This document shows, piece after piece, positions 1 through 10,029 of a DNA stretch of 38,337 bases. Origin of the DNA: Glycomyces dulcitolivorans (GTDB lineage: Bacteria > Actinomycetota > Actinomycetes > Mycobacteriales > Micromonosporaceae); contig NZ_QFRW01000092.1 of assembly GCF_003265355.1 (NCBI RefSeq), positions 23,623-61,959 of the forward strand, read 5' to 3'. The notes below the pieces were generated by a model, which saw nothing but the letters and a program-made list of their open reading frames with translations, made no database searches and was not told the origin of the DNA. The translations under genes were made by a program, and so were the position numbers. Position 1 is the stretch's first letter. Every line of letters starts with the position of its first letter.

Positions 1-2
1 TC

Positions 3-2348
3 GACGGCGACAACGAGGCCGCGCAGCAGTGGATCGGCGACACCTCGTGGCGGTTCGCAACCGCGTTCACGTGGACGGACGACGGGTCGGGGCGCCACGA
101 CCTGGTCGCCCTCGGCCTCGACACCGTGGCGACCGTGGAGCTCAACGGGATCGAGGTCGGCCGCACGCAGAACATGTTCCGGTCCTACCGCTGGGATGTG
201 CGCGAGCACCTGCGCGAAGGCGAGAACACCCTCACGGTCGTCTTCGCCGCCCCGGTCCCCGAGGCCGCGGCGCGCGCCGAGCGCGACGGCGCCCTGCCGC
301 ACACGAACCACCACGCGTACAACCAGCTCCGCAAGATGGCCTGCTCGTTCGGCTGGGACTGGGGCATCGACGTCGCGGGCGCCGGGATCTGGAAGCCCAT
401 CGGCCTCGACTCGTGGTCGGGCGCGCGCATCGCGGGCGTGCGGCCCCTGGTCGACGTGGTCGCCCGTGAGGACGGCGGCCACGACGGCGTCCTCACTGTT
501 CACGTGGACATCGAGCGCGAGGTCGGCGACGTGGAGGCCCTCGTGGTAGTCACCGACCCCGACGGCCGCCCGCTGGAGACCGCCGTGACCATCCCCGCGG
601 GCTCGGATTCGGCGGTTGCAGTCGTCACCGTCGAGAACGTCCGCCGCTGGTGGCCCGTCGGCCACGGCGACCAGCCGCTGTACGAAGTGGACGTCACTGC
701 CGGGCAAGGGGAGTGGCACGGCCGAGTCGGCTTCCGCACCGTCGAACTCGACACCGCCCCCGACGAGGCCGGAGCCCCGTTCGACATCCGCGTCAACGGC
801 GAGCGCGTCCTCGTGCGCGGCGCCAACTGGATCCCCGACCACGCCTTCCTCACCGAGATCGACCGCGACCGATACGCCCGCCGCGTTGACGACGCCCTCG
901 ACGCCAACGTGAACCTCCTGCGCGTGTGGGGAGGCGGCATCTACGAATCCGATGTCCTCTACGATCTGGCCGACGAGCGGGGCCTGCTCATGTGGCAGGA
1001 CTTCCTGTTCGCCTGCGCCGCATACAGCGAGGACGACCCGCTGCGCTCCGAGGTCGAGGCCGAGGTCCGCGAGAACGTCGCCCGCCTCAGCCCGCACCCG
1101 TCGCTGATCCTGTGGAACGGCAACAACGAGAACACCTGGGGCTCGGTCGACTGGTCCTGGGCCCACCGCCTCGGCGGCCGCGGCTGGGGCGACGCCTACT
1201 ACACCGACCTCATTCCCAAAGTACTGTCCGAACTGGACCCGACCCGGCCCTACTCGCCCGCGAGCCCCTACTCGTTCGGCGACTACCGCCACCCCAACGA
1301 CGAGCGCTACGGCACCATGCACGTCTGGGACGTGTGGAACCGCGTCGACTACCGCGTCTACGCCGAGTACCGCCCCCGCTTCGTCTCCGAGTTCGGCTTC
1401 CAGGCCCCGCCCGCCTGGTCCACCCTCGCCGAGGTCGTCCACGACGAGCCCCTCGACCCCTTCGGCCACCAGATGCTGGTGCACCAGAAGGCCAACCACG
1501 GCAACGCCAAACTCCAGCGCGGCTGGCAGGGCCACCTCCCCGACCCGCAGTCCATCCAGGACTGGCACTGGACCACGCAGCTCAACCAGGCCCACGCCAT
1601 CCGCTTCGGCGTCGAGCACTTCCGCTCGCTCACACCCCACAACACCGGCACGATCCTGTGGCAGCTCAACGACAACTGGCCCGTCGTCTCCTGGGCCGCC
1701 GTCGACTTCGCCGAGCACCGCAAACCGCTGTGGCACGCCCTGCGCGACATGTACGCCCCGCGCCTGGCGACCTTCCAGCCCCGGCCCTCCGAGCAGGCGT
1801 GGGCCGAAGCATGGGAAGGCACCGTCCCCGAGTTCGACACGCTCGCACTCGTCCTGGTCAACGACACCGGCGAGGACTACGACGGCGACTTCGCGATCGT
1901 CCGCGAGACCTTCGACGGCACCGCCCTCGCCAAGACCACCGTCCAGGCCCAGGTCCCCGCGCGCGGCGCGGCCACGATCGCCCTGCCCGCCGAAATCGCT
2001 ACGTTCGGCGACCCGGCCGCCGAAGCCATCGTCGCCGTCGCCGACGACGGGGCCTTCGCGCCCGCGTTCCACTACGGCGCCGAAGTCGTCGACCAGCGGC
2101 TCGACCCGAACCCGCTCCGCGTCGAGGCCGTGCCGGTCGAAGACGCCGTCGAACTGCGCCTGACCGCGACCTCCCTCGCCCGTGACGTGTTCTGTCACGC
2201 CGACACCGCGGACCCGCGTGCCCGCGCCGACCGGGGCATGATCACCCTGCGCGCGGGCGAGACCGCCGTGATCCGCGTCGAGACCCCCGCCGGGGCCGGC
2301 CCGGACGCGTTCGCCGCCGCCCTGCGCTGCGCGAACGACCTGCTGTAG
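3..2348 (+). CDS. GH2 beta-mannosidase, 5' end outside window
   Basis: Hydrolyses terminal beta-linked mannose from manno-oligosaccharides, probably in the cytoplasm since no export signal is visible (the true N-terminus is missing). The frame is open from base 3, so roughly the first 50 residues lie upstream. Seen in order: the jelly-roll domain with the beta-mannosidase signature GLDTVATVELNG and the NMFRSYRWDV stretch, an Ig-like domain, then the TIM barrel. The acid/base Glu is in WNGNNEN (codon 1128-1130) and the nucleophile Glu in FVSEFGF (codon 1389-1391). Both catalytic residues are intact, and the WNGNNEN form is typical of beta-mannosidases rather than beta-galactosidases or glucuronidases. 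It is followed after 54 bases by a GH36 gene on the same strand, with a strong hairpin between. Family assignment is firm; exact substrate is inferred. Confidence 0.93.
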   Translation, partial: DGDNEAAQQWIGDTSWRFATAFTWTDDGSGRHDLVALGLDTVATVELNGIEVGRTQNMFRSYRWDVREHLREGENTLTVVFAAPVPEAAARAERDGALPHTNHHAYNQLRKMACSFGWDWGIDVAGAGIWKPIGLDSWSGARIAGVRPLVDVVAREDGGHDGVLTVHVDIEREVGDVEALVVVTDPDGRPLETAVTIPAGSDSAVAVVTVENVRRWWPVGHGDQPLYEVDVTAGQGEWHGRVGFRTVELDTAPDEAGAPFDIRVNGERVLVRGANWIPDHAFLTEIDRDRYARRVDDALDANVNLLRVWGGGIYESDVLYDLADERGLLMWQDFLFACAAYSEDDPLRSEVEAEVRENVARLSPHPSLILWNGNNENTWGSVDWSWAHRLGGRGWGDAYYTDLIPKVLSELDPTRPYSPASPYSFGDYRHPNDERYGTMHVWDVWNRVDYRVYAEYRPRFVSEFGFQAPPAWSTLAEVVHDEPLDPFGHQMLVHQKANHGNAKLQRGWQGHLPDPQSIQDWHWTTQLNQAHAIRFGVEHFRSLTPHNTGTILWQLNDNWPVVSWAAVDFAEHRKPLWHALRDMYAPRLATFQPRPSEQAWAEAWEGTVPEFDTLALVLVNDTGEDYDGDFAIVRETFDGTALAKTTVQAQVPARGAATIALPAEIATFGDPAAEAIVAVADDGAFAPAFHYGAEVVDQRLDPNPLRVEAVPVEDAVELRLTATSLARDVFCHADTADPRARADRGMITLRAGETAVIRVETPAGAGPDAFAAALRCANDLL

Positions 2349-2357
2349 AACGACACC

Positions 2358-2385
2358 CGCCGCCCGGCCGCGAGGCCGGGCGGCG
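2358..2385 (+). other. Intercistronic hairpin, 12-bp perfect stem with GCGA loop
   Basis: A perfect 12-bp GC stem (2358-2369 pairs with 2374-2385) closes a GCGA loop of the GNRA type. It sits 9 bases after the GH2 stop and just before the GAGGAGG ribosome binding site of the next gene. There is no T-run, so a partial terminator, processing or mRNA-stability element between two operon genes is more likely than a full terminator. Confidence 0.6.
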
Positions 2386-2402
2386 CCGCGAGGAGGCACG
2401 CC

Positions 2403-4496
2403 ATGGCACTGCGATGGTCTACCGGAGACTTCGACCTCGAATTCACCACCGATGCCGACGCGCCGGTCACCCTCCGGTCCTTCACCCCCGCAGGCACACC
2501 GCCCGGCCCTCCCGCCACCACATCGCCCCTTGTGGAGGTCCAGGCCCTCGGCCACGGCCGCTTCCCCGGCAGCCACCGCTACACCTGCACCACCGTCGGA
2601 TCCCGCCTGCGCTACACCGGCCACGACCTCACCGGCGGCGAACTGCACCTCCACCAGGCCGATCCCGTCACCGGCCTCCACGCCACCAGCGTCTTCAGCC
2701 CCTCCGCCCGCGCCGTGCGGACCTGGACCGTGCTCCGCGCCGACCAGCCGATCACCGTCCAGGCCGTGACCTCCCTCGTCCTGGGCACCTTCGTCAACGC
2801 CGACAGCACGATCGAGGACCTCGACGTTCTCTGGGGCGACAACGACTGGGTCGCCGAATCGCGCTGGCACCGCGCCCCGCTGCGCGAGGTCGGCCTGCCC
2901 GCCATGGACCCCGCGGTGCACCACCACATGAACCGCGCCCGCATGGCCGTCACCACCCGCAGCTCATGGTCCACAGGGGAGCGACTCCCGACCGGCCTCA
3001 TCGTCGGCCCTGATGCGGGCCTCGCCTTCCAGATCGAGCACAACGGCGCCTGGCACTGGGAGATCGGCGAAGACCGCACCGGCGCCTCGCTCGCCCTCCT
3101 GGGCCCCACCGACGCCGAACACCAGTGGAGCCTCGTCCTCGCGCCAGGCGAGACCTTCACGTCGGTGCCCGTTGCCATCACGGTTGCGCGCGGCAACGAC
3201 CCGGTAGGGGCCGCGCTGGCCGGACTCACCGCCCACCGCCGGGCCTTGGTGGCGGCCAAGGGAACCGCGGGACTCGAAGGCCCGCTCCCGGTCGTCTTCA
3301 ACGACTACATGAACACCCTCATGGGCGACCCGACCGCCGCCAAGATCCTCCCGCTCGCCGAAGCCGCCGCCAGGGCCGGCGCGGACTACTACTGCATCGA
3401 CGCGGGCTGGTACGACGACGATGCCGGCGGCTGGTGGGATGCGGTGGGGGAGTGGGAACCCAGCGCCTCGCGCTTCCCCGACGGCCTCGGCGCCGTCCTC
3501 GACCGCATCCGCGAACTCGGCCTGGTCCCCGGGATCTGGCTCGAACCCGAAGTCGTCGGCGTCCGCTCCAAGATCGCCGACATCCTGCCCGCCGACGCGT
3601 TCTTCCAGCGCGGCGGCCACCGCGTCGTCGAGCACGGTCGCTACCAACTCGACCTGCGCCACCCGGCCGCACGGACACACCTCGACGCCGTCGTCGACCG
3701 CCTCGTAGGCATGGGCGTCGGCTTCTTCAAGCTCGACTACAACATCATGCCCGGCCCCGGGACGGACGTCGGCGGTCTCGCTCCGGGCGCTGGCCTGCTC
3801 GAACACTGCCGCGCCTATCTCTCCTGGCTCGACGCCGTCCTCGCCCGCCACCCCGGCCTCCTCATCGAGAACTGCGCCTCCGGCGGCATGCGCGCCGACT
3901 ACGCGATCCTCTCCCGCCTCCACCTCCAGTCCACATCAGACCAGCAAGATCCGGTCATGTACCCCGCGATCGCAGCCGCCACCCCGGCCTCGATCCTCCC
4001 CGAACAGGCCGGGCACTGGGGCTACGCGCAACCCGAGATGAGCGCCGAGGAGTCGGCCTTCACCCTCGTCGCGGGGATCACCGGGCGCCTGTATCTCAGC
4101 GGCCACCTCGCCCGCATGGACGACGAGCAGTTGGCGCTTGTCGCCACCGCCGTCGCCGCGCATCGGGAACTCTTGCCGCACAACGCTTCTGCCGTCCCCT
4201 CCTGGCCGCTTGGCCTGGAGCACCGCGGCCCCTGGCAGGCCTTTGCGCTCCACACCGAGCAGGCCGTGGTCGTGACCGTCTGGCGCCTTCCCGGCGCTTC
4301 GGGCACCCTGGAACTCGCGCTCCCGGCACTGCGCGGCGAACACGTCGTCTGCGACCAGGTGTTCCCTGCTCCCGGCACGCCCGGCATAGGCGACTGGAGC
4401 TGCGCCTGGAACGCTGCTGACGGCGTGCTCCGCATCGCGACTGACGTGCCCGCCCCGACCGCCCGCGTCCTGCGCCTGACGAGAGAGCGAATCTGA
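2403..4496 (+). CDS. GH36 alpha-galactosidase
   Basis: 697 residues, the usual length for a GH36 (MelA/AgaA type) alpha-galactosidase, which removes alpha-1,6-galactose side groups from oligosaccharides. An N-terminal beta-sandwich is followed by a TIM barrel. The nucleophile is Asp445 in FKLDYN, and the acid/base is Asp513 in TSDQQD, preceded by the family motif [11 protein letters not shown]. No signal peptide, so cytoplasmic. ATG at 2403 has a GAGGAGG ribosome binding site. The next gene starts 2 bases after its stop, so the two are co-transcribed. Together with the upstream beta-mannosidase it would strip both galactose and mannose from imported galactomannan oligosaccharides; that combination is inference. 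Other GH36 specificities (for example N-acetylgalactosaminidase) cannot be excluded. Confidence 0.9.
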   Translation: MALRWSTGDFDLEFTTDADAPVTLRSFTPAGTPPGPPATTSPLVEVQALGHGRFPGSHRYTCTTVGSRLRYTGHDLTGGELHLHQADPVTGLHATSVFSPSARAVRTWTVLRADQPITVQAVTSLVLGTFVNADSTIEDLDVLWGDNDWVAESRWHRAPLREVGLPAMDPAVHHHMNRARMAVTTRSSWSTGERLPTGLIVGPDAGLAFQIEHNGAWHWEIGEDRTGASLALLGPTDAEHQWSLVLAPGETFTSVPVAITVARGNDPVGAALAGLTAHRRALVAAKGTAGLEGPLPVVFNDYMNTLMGDPTAAKILPLAEAAARAGADYYCIDAGWYDDDAGGWWDAVGEWEPSASRFPDGLGAVLDRIRELGLVPGIWLEPEVVGVRSKIADILPADAFFQRGGHRVVEHGRYQLDLRHPAARTHLDAVVDRLVGMGVGFFKLDYNIMPGPGTDVGGLAPGAGLLEHCRAYLSWLDAVLARHPGLLIENCASGGMRADYAILSRLHLQSTSDQQDPVMYPAIAAATPASILPEQAGHWGYAQPEMSAEESAFTLVAGITGRLYLSGHLARMDDEQLALVATAVAAHRELLPHNASAVPSWPLGLEHRGPWQAFALHTEQAVVVTVWRLPGASGTLELALPALRGEHVVCDQVFPAPGTPGIGDWSCAWNAADGVLRIATDVPAPTARVLRLTRERI

Positions 4497-4498
4497 CC

Positions 4499-5737
4499 AT
4501 GATCATCGAGAAGGCTGAAGTGATCGTCACGAGTCCGGATCGGAACTTCGTGACGTTGAAGCTGACCACCGACGACGGCTTGACCGGGCTCGGGGACGCG
4601 ACGTTGAACGGCCGCGAACTGGCCGTGGTCGCGTACCTGTCCGAGCACGTGGTGCCGCTCCTGCTCGGGCGCGACGCCCACCGGATCGAGGACACCTGGC
4701 AGTTCCTCTACCGCTCCGCGTACTGGCGGCGCGGCCCGGTGACGATGGCGGCGATCGCCGCGGTCGATATGGCCCTGTGGGACATCAAGGGCAAAGCCGC
4801 GGGCATGCCCGTTTATCAACTGCTGGGCGGGGCCTCCAGGACCGGCCTCCTGGCCTACGGCCATGCTTCGGGCAAAGATCTCGACGAGCTGTTCGATTCG
4901 GTTCGCTCCCACCAGGCCCAGGGCTACCGGGCGATCCGGATCCAGACCGGGGTCCCTGGCTTGCAGTCGATCTACGGGATCGCCTCCAACGCCACGTTCA
5001 AGGCGATGGACGGGGTCCGCTACGACCACGAACCGGCCCAGCGGGGCGCGCTCCCGGCCGAGGAGGACTGGGACACCCGCTCCTACCTGCGGCACGTGCC
5101 GACCGTGTTCGAGGCGGTCCGGGGTGAGTTCGGGCCGGAGCTGCCGCTGCTGCACGACGCCCACCACCGCCTCACCCCGATCCAGGCCGCGCAACTGGGC
5201 AAATCCCTTGAACCCTATGACCTGTTCTGGCTCGAAGACGTCACCCCCGCCGAGAACCAGGAGGCGCTGCGCCTGGTCCGCCAGCACACCACGACGCCCC
5301 TCGCCATCGGTGAAATCTTCAACACGGTGTGGGACTACCAGCAGATCATCCGCGAGCAGCTCATCGACTACGTCCGCTCAGCGGTCACCCACACCGGCGG
5401 CATCAGCCACCTGAAGAAGGTCCTGGACTATGCCGCCCAGTACCAGATCAAGTCGGGCATGCACGGTCCCACGGACATCTCCCCGGTCGGCATGGCGGCG
5501 GCGATGCATCTCGGTCTGTCGATCCACAACTTCGGCATCCAGGAGTACATGAAGCACGGCGCCAAGACCGACCAGGTGTTCCAGCAGTCCTTCACCTGGA
5601 CCGACGGCTATCTCCACCCCGGCGACCGCCCCGGCCTCGGCGTCGACCTCGACACCGACGAAGCGGGCAAGTACCCCTACGTCCAGGCCTACCTCCCCTT
5701 CAACCGCCTCCACGACGGCACCGTCCACGACTGGTGA
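4499..5737 (+). CDS. manD: D-mannonate dehydratase, enolase superfamily (ManD)
   Basis: 412 residues; dehydrates D-mannonate to 2-keto-3-deoxygluconate with Mg2+. It strongly resembles the Novosphingobium ManD/RspA group: the N-terminal segment with [23 protein letters not shown] and [12 protein letters not shown] is characteristic. Catalytic Arg147 and Tyr159 are present (RIQTG to SIYG), as are metal-site Asp220, Glu246 and Glu272 and catalytic His222 in HDAHHR. Those last four sit 10 residues later than in the Novosphingobium enzyme, implying a short insertion after Tyr159. It starts 2 bases after the GH36 stop, with GAGAGAGCG as a weak ribosome binding site inside that gene. Mannonate comes from glucuronate or mannonate catabolism rather than directly from mannan, so its place in this operon is not self-evident. 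Confidence 0.92.
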   Translation: MIIEKAEVIVTSPDRNFVTLKLTTDDGLTGLGDATLNGRELAVVAYLSEHVVPLLLGRDAHRIEDTWQFLYRSAYWRRGPVTMAAIAAVDMALWDIKGKAAGMPVYQLLGGASRTGLLAYGHASGKDLDELFDSVRSHQAQGYRAIRIQTGVPGLQSIYGIASNATFKAMDGVRYDHEPAQRGALPAEEDWDTRSYLRHVPTVFEAVRGEFGPELPLLHDAHHRLTPIQAAQLGKSLEPYDLFWLEDVTPAENQEALRLVRQHTTTPLAIGEIFNTVWDYQQIIREQLIDYVRSAVTHTGGISHLKKVLDYAAQYQIKSGMHGPTDISPVGMAAAMHLGLSIHNFGIQEYMKHGAKTDQVFQQSFTWTDGYLHPGDRPGLGVDLDTDEAGKYPYVQAYLPFNRLHDGTVHDW

Positions 5738-5808
5738 CCCCTGAACCGGTGGTGTGTCGACCGAGGCCGCCGTAGGGTGGAGCGCGTCGTCGGACCGAGG
5801 GAGCGTTC

Positions 5809-6426
5809 ATGCCGCAGGTAGCCGTGGTCACCTTTGACGGGTTCAATGAGCTCGACAGTTTCATCGCCTCTGCGATCATCAACCGGTGCCGGAAGGACGG
5901 GCTCGAAGCGTTCATCACCACGCCGACGCCCGTCGTCACCTCGATGAACGGGGTCGAGGTGACCGGGCAGCGTCCCATGTCGTTCGTGGCCGAGGCCGAT
6001 GTCGTGCTGATCGGCAGCGGGGTGCAGGCGCGGGAGATCGCCGCCGATGACGAGATGCTCGCGCGGCTGGTCCTGGACCCGTCGAGGCAGTTGATCGGGT
6101 CGCAGTGCTCCGGCGCGCTGGTCCTCGCCGCGCACGGGACCCTCGGAGCCATGCCGGCGTGCACCGACATCAAGACCCGGCCGTTCCTGGAGGCCCGCGG
6201 GGTCAAGGTCCTCGACGTGCCGTTCCACGCCGAAGGCAACATCGCCACGGCGGGCGGTTGCCTCGCCTCGCAGTACCTCGCCGCGTGGACGATCACCAAG
6301 ATCCTCGGCGAAGACGCGGCCCGCGCGGTGATCGACTACGTGGCGCCCTACGGCGAGAACGAGGAAACGGTTGAGCGCGCCATGCGCGCCATCAGCGAGA
6401 CCCCGGCCATGGTGGCCGGCCCCTAG
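5809..6426 (+). CDS. DJ-1/PfpI family protein
   Basis: 205 residues forming one DJ-1/PfpI (class I glutamine amidotransferase-like) domain. The nucleophile-elbow Cys100 is in GSQCSGALVLA, and the conserved acidic residue near the N-terminus is Glu14 in GFNELD. Members act as glyoxalases/deglycases, chaperones or isonitrile hydratase-like enzymes; which applies here cannot be told. ATG at 5809 has ribosome binding site GAGGGAG. A TAGGGT box at 5773-5778 may be its -10, giving a short leader. It is convergent with the egtA-like gene, and the two stop codons share CTAG (6423-6426). Confidence 0.85.
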   Translation: MPQVAVVTFDGFNELDSFIASAIINRCRKDGLEAFITTPTPVVTSMNGVEVTGQRPMSFVAEADVVLIGSGVQAREIAADDEMLARLVLDPSRQLIGSQCSGALVLAAHGTLGAMPACTDIKTRPFLEARGVKVLDVPFHAEGNIATAGGCLASQYLAAWTITKILGEDAARAVIDYVAPYGENEETVERAMRAISETPAMVAGP

Positions 6427-7607
6427 CCGAGGGCGTCCAAAAGGTCGTCGGCCGGGCAGCGGGCGCGGTCGGTGTAGGTGCGGCGGAAGTCGGCGAGGAC
6501 GGTCTGCAGGCGCTGGGGCGCGCCGTTGCGCAGGAGCGCTTCGGTTGCGGCGGTGAAGCATTCCTGGGCGACCTTGTAGAGGACCGGGTCCTCCAGGCCG
6601 TTGCGGGCGGCCCGCTGCCAGACCGGTTCCGGAGGTTGGGGGCGGTCGCCGCAGAGCAGTGCCGTCGCCTCGTAAGCGGCCTCGGCGGCGCGGGGGTCGT
6701 CCATGAGGGTCGCGGCGACGATCGCGGGGGCGATCCAGCCGTCGCCGTGCTGCTGGTCGATCATCCGCAGCTCCAGCCAGCCGCGCGGCCGCACCAGCGG
6801 GAAGAGCGTGGTCAGGTGGTACTCGACGTCCTCAAGCGTCGGGTGCGCGCCGTCGACGCCCTCCTTGATCCAGGACCGCAGCGTCAGCCCCGGCGGGGCC
6901 GACCACGAACCGGGTGGGTCGCAGCGGCGGCACATGACCTCGGCGTCGAGCACGAAATCGGCGAACCCGCGGCGCAGGTCGCCCGACTCGGAGATCACGC
7001 GGCCCCACCCCGGGAGCTTCGCCCACAGGGCCTGGCGGGTGGACTTCCAGCCGCTGGCGCTCCCGTCCAGCAGCGGCGAGTTCGCGAACGCGGCCACCAG
7101 GACCGGGCCGATGCGGTGCACGAGGTCCCAGCGCCGCCGCAGCCCCGTGGGCCCCGGGCCGTCGTCGCCCGCGTCGAGGTTCACCTGGATGGATGCGGTG
7201 CCGCACATGACCATCCGCCCCCACGGGCCCGTCCGGTCGTAGTACGCCTCCATCGCCCGGTACCGCTGGTCGTCGACCAGCCGCACCGGCGTCCGCACCC
7301 CGTCGAACCCGCCGCCCCGGACGGTCTGCCCCCGCTCGGCGAGGACCGCCGCCAGCGCGGCCTGGTCGGTCTCGACGGCCGTGATGCACGCGGCCAGGTC
7401 GTCGGCCGGGGGCGAGCTCAGCTCGACCTGGCCGCCCGCCTCCCGCGTGACGATGCCGCCGTTCGGAAGGTCCCAACCCGTCTCCAGGTCGCCGCGGGGG
7501 TGGACCAGCCATTCGAGTTCGACGCCGACGCGCCGCGATGGTCCGGTGGTGAAGCCGGTCCGGCCGATGAAGGCGGCCGCCTCGTCTTCGGTCAACGCCG
7601 TACTCAT
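6423..7607 (-). CDS. egtA: Glutamate-cysteine ligase, EgtA type (GCS2 family)
   Basis: 394 residues; ATP-dependent ligase making gamma-glutamylcysteine, the first committed precursor in one route to ergothioneine in actinobacteria. The GCS2-family start is recognisable (RVGVELEWLVHP near residue 27), as are the tryptophan-rich middle and the GWLELRMIDQQ strand that forms part of the active site. ATG at 7607 is preceded by AAAGGTGA at a good distance. The usual egtB-egtC-egtD partners are not adjacent; the neighbour is a convergent PfpI gene, so this is either a detached egtA or a general gamma-glutamylcysteine synthetase. EgtA is favoured by the short C-terminus and actinobacterial context. 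Confidence 0.8.
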   Translation of the reverse strand: MSTALTEDEAAAFIGRTGFTTGPSRRVGVELEWLVHPRGDLETGWDLPNGGIVTREAGGQVELSSPPADDLAACITAVETDQAALAAVLAERGQTVRGGGFDGVRTPVRLVDDQRYRAMEAYYDRTGPWGRMVMCGTASIQVNLDAGDDGPGPTGLRRRWDLVHRIGPVLVAAFANSPLLDGSASGWKSTRQALWAKLPGWGRVISESGDLRRGFADFVLDAEVMCRRCDPPGSWSAPPGLTLRSWIKEGVDGAHPTLEDVEYHLTTLFPLVRPRGWLELRMIDQQHGDGWIAPAIVAATLMDDPRAAEAAYEATALLCGDRPQPPEPVWQRAARNGLEDPVLYKVAQECFTAATEALLRNGAPQRLQTVLADFRRTYTDRARCPADDLLDALG

Positions 7608-7839
7608 GCCGGTTCACCTTTCGTTCAGCGCTCATGACGAGAAAGCTCCGCGCGGACCTGCGCCCACCCGGAGGTCATGTGGTGTGCCCGGAACTGATGT
7701 CCATTAAGCAACGCGTCGGTGCGATCTGGGAACCCCTCCGGCGTGCCGAAGCGAAACGAACCCGCACCGCGGCTTCGCCCCGGCCGAGTACGCTGGCCGT
7801 CGCGTGAACGTCACGACCACCCGGAAGGACCCGATCCCC

Positions 7840-8445
7840 ATGACCGAAGGCCTCTCAATCGCGCTGGTGGTGCTGACACTCATCCTGGTCGTCGGCGCGG
7901 TGATGAAGTTCGCGGGCACGGCGCGCGCCAACCGGGACAAGGCGGCCCAGGCCCGCAGGTTCAGCCCCGAAGCGCGCCCCGGCGAGTGGTCGCTGATCCT
8001 CGACGGCACCGGCGCGAAGAAGATCCAGGTCATCAAGGAGCTCAGGGACATCACCGGCCTGGGGCTCGCCGAAGCGAAGGACCTGGTCGACCGCACCCCC
8101 TCGACCGTGCTCTCCGGCGTCGACCACCAGTCGGCCAGCGCCGCCTACCGCATCCTCGCCGACGTCGGCGCCGCCGTCCGGATCACCGAGACCGCCGCGC
8201 TCCCGGCCGATGCGCCCGCAGCCGTCCCGGGCACCTTCACGATCATCCTCGACGACGCCGGCCCCAAGAAGATCTACGTCATCAAGGAGATCCGGGCCCT
8301 GAACGGCACCGGCCTCGCCGAGGCGAAGCGCCTCAGCGAGCAGGTCCCGTCCAAGATCCTCACCGGCATCGACCACCCGACCGCCGTCGCCGCCCACGCC
8401 ATCCTCACCCGCGCCGGGGCCACCGCCCGAATCTTCGCCGCCTAG
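7840..8445 (+). CDS. Membrane-anchored protein with two ribosomal-L12 C-terminal domains
   Basis: 201 residues from ATG 7840. Residues about 5-24 form one transmembrane helix, followed by a basic stretch and two copies of the bL12 C-terminal fold. Copy 1 (about 49-115) contains [12 protein letters not shown] and [13 protein letters not shown]. Copy 2 (about 131-198) contains [12 protein letters not shown] and [10 protein letters not shown]. In the ribosome this domain recruits translational GTPases; a membrane-tethered tandem copy has no function known to me. It lacks the bL12 N-terminal dimerisation domain, so it is not a ribosomal stalk protein. ATG 7840 is chosen for its GGAAGGA ribosome binding site. 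GTG 7804 would add 12 residues and lies 9 bases after a TACGCT -10-like box (7789-7794). The two copies look like an internal duplication. Confidence 0.8.
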   Translation: MTEGLSIALVVLTLILVVGAVMKFAGTARANRDKAAQARRFSPEARPGEWSLILDGTGAKKIQVIKELRDITGLGLAEAKDLVDRTPSTVLSGVDHQSASAAYRILADVGAAVRITETAALPADAPAAVPGTFTIILDDAGPKKIYVIKEIRALNGTGLAEAKRLSEQVPSKILTGIDHPTAVAAHAILTRAGATARIFAA

Positions 8446-8490
8446 GCTGCCCGGGTGCGGCTTGCTGGATCGGAACGACTGGGAGACGAA

Positions 8491-10029
8491 TTGAACACTG
8501 TGGACAACTGGGACGTGATCGTCGTGGGCGCCGGCCCGACCGGGCTGATGCTGGCGGCCGAGCTGCGACTGGGCGGGGTGCGGCCGCTGGTGCTGGAGCG
8601 CAAGAGCGAGCGCCGGGACACGCCGAAGGCGGGCGGGCTCGGCGGGCAGGTGCTGGAGCTGCTGCGCTATCGCGGGCTGTTGGACCGGTTCGTGAACGCG
8701 TGCAAGGGTCCCATGCCGGAACCGAAGTTCCCGTTCGGCGGCGTCCATCTCGACCTCACCGGGCTCCAGGACGGCCCGATGCATGCCCTGCCGCTGCCGC
8801 AGGCGAAACTGGAAAAGGTCCTCGACGAGCGCGTCGAGGAGCTGGGCGTGGAGGTCCGCCGCGGCCATGAGGTCACCGGCGTGAGCCAGGACGATGACGC
8901 GGCCACAGTGGACGTCCAGGGTCCGGACGGCACGTACCGCCTGACCGCCCGGTACGTCGTCGGCGCCGACGGCGCCCGCAGCCCGATCCGCGAATCGGCC
9001 GGCATCGCCTTCCCCGGCACCGCGTATCCCGAGGTCAACCGGCTCGCCCAGGTCACCGTCCCGGACACCGCGGTCGTCCACGCCAACGGCGACCTCGAAT
9101 TCCCGGGCCTCGGCACCATCGCCGCCGGGTTCACCCGCACCGACCGGGGCCTCATGGGCCTCGCCGCCTCGCCCGGCAACCAGGTCGTCTCGCTCTACAC
9201 CACCGAGGACGAGCTCACCGAATACGACGACGACGTGCCGATGGCCCTGGAGGAGGTCCAGGACAGCGTCGAGCGCGTCCTCGGCCTCCGGCCGCCCGTG
9301 CACACCCCGCTGCGCCTGTCGCGCTTCACCTTCAAGGCCCGCCAGGCCGAGCGGTACCGCAAGGGGCGCATCATGATCGCGGGCGACGCGGCCCACCAGT
9401 TCCCCGCCACCGGCGTCGCGATCAACGCCGGGATGCTCGACGCGGTCAACCTCGCGTGGAAGCTCGCCGCCGTCCTCGGCGGCCGCGCGCCCGAGGGGCT
9501 GCTGGAGACCTACCACGACGAGCGCCACCTCGCCGGGGCCCGCACCCTCCTGCACACCCAGGCGCAGGTGGCGCTGCGGCGCGGCCATGACGAGGCCGCC
9601 GACGCGCTCCGCGCGGTGTTCCAGGAACTGCTCGCCGACGAGCCGGCCCTGCGCCGCATGGGCGCCCTCCTCGCCGGGGCCGACGTCCGCTACCCGGTCC
9701 CCGGCGCCGACCGGCACCCGCTGACCGGCGCGTTCAGTCCCGACCTGCCGCTGCGCACCGCCGCAGGCGCGACCAGCGTCGCCGAGTTGATGCACGCGGC
9801 CCGGCCCGTCCTGCTCGACCTGGCCGGCCGGAGCGACCTGGTCGAGGCCGCCGGGAAGTGGGCCGACCGGGTCGACGTCGTCACCGCCGAGTCCGACGGC
9901 CGGCCCGCCGACGCCCTGCTGATCCGCCCCGACGCCCACATCGCCTGGGCCGCAACGGTCAACGAATCGGCCGACACCGCCGCGCCGTCCCTGGAGCAGG
10001 CCCTCACCGACTGGTTCGGCGCGCCTTAG
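8491..10029 (+). CDS. FAD-dependent aromatic hydroxylase (class A flavin monooxygenase)
   Basis: About 512 residues; NAD(P)H- and O2-dependent hydroxylase of the PheA/TfdB/RdmE family. It has the dinucleotide-binding GAGPTG near residue 13, a DG motif (VVGADGARSP) near 157, the GD motif (IAGDAAHQFPATG) near 297, and a C-terminal thioredoxin-like domain. The substrate is probably an aromatic or polyketide-like compound, but the sequence does not say which. Start: TTG 8491 has GGGAGA five bases upstream and begins right before the first beta strand. GTG 8455 is the alternative; it lies exactly 6 bases after a TAGGCT box, so either a leaderless start or simply the transcript start is possible there. 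Its stop overlaps that of a small minus-strand ORF. Confidence 0.88.
   Translation: MNTVDNWDVIVVGAGPTGLMLAAELRLGGVRPLVLERKSERRDTPKAGGLGGQVLELLRYRGLLDRFVNACKGPMPEPKFPFGGVHLDLTGLQDGPMHALPLPQAKLEKVLDERVEELGVEVRRGHEVTGVSQDDDAATVDVQGPDGTYRLTARYVVGADGARSPIRESAGIAFPGTAYPEVNRLAQVTVPDTAVVHANGDLEFPGLGTIAAGFTRTDRGLMGLAASPGNQVVSLYTTEDELTEYDDDVPMALEEVQDSVERVLGLRPPVHTPLRLSRFTFKARQAERYRKGRIMIAGDAAHQFPATGVAINAGMLDAVNLAWKLAAVLGGRAPEGLLETYHDERHLAGARTLLHTQAQVALRRGHDEAADALRAVFQELLADEPALRRMGALLAGADVRYPVPGADRHPLTGAFSPDLPLRTAAGATSVAELMHAARPVLLDLAGRSDLVEAAGKWADRVDVVTAESDGRPADALLIRPDAHIAWAATVNESADTAAPSLEQALTDWFGAP

Noticed and set aside
5738-5808. A terminator after the mannonate dehydratase gene
   Set aside because: No stem of convincing length in the gap; only a TAGGGT box and a ribosome binding site for the next gene.
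7804-7839. GTG 7804 as start of the L12-domain protein
   Set aside because: No ribosome binding site, though a -10-like TACGCT lies nearby; ATG 7840 has GGAAGGA. Kept as an alternative only.
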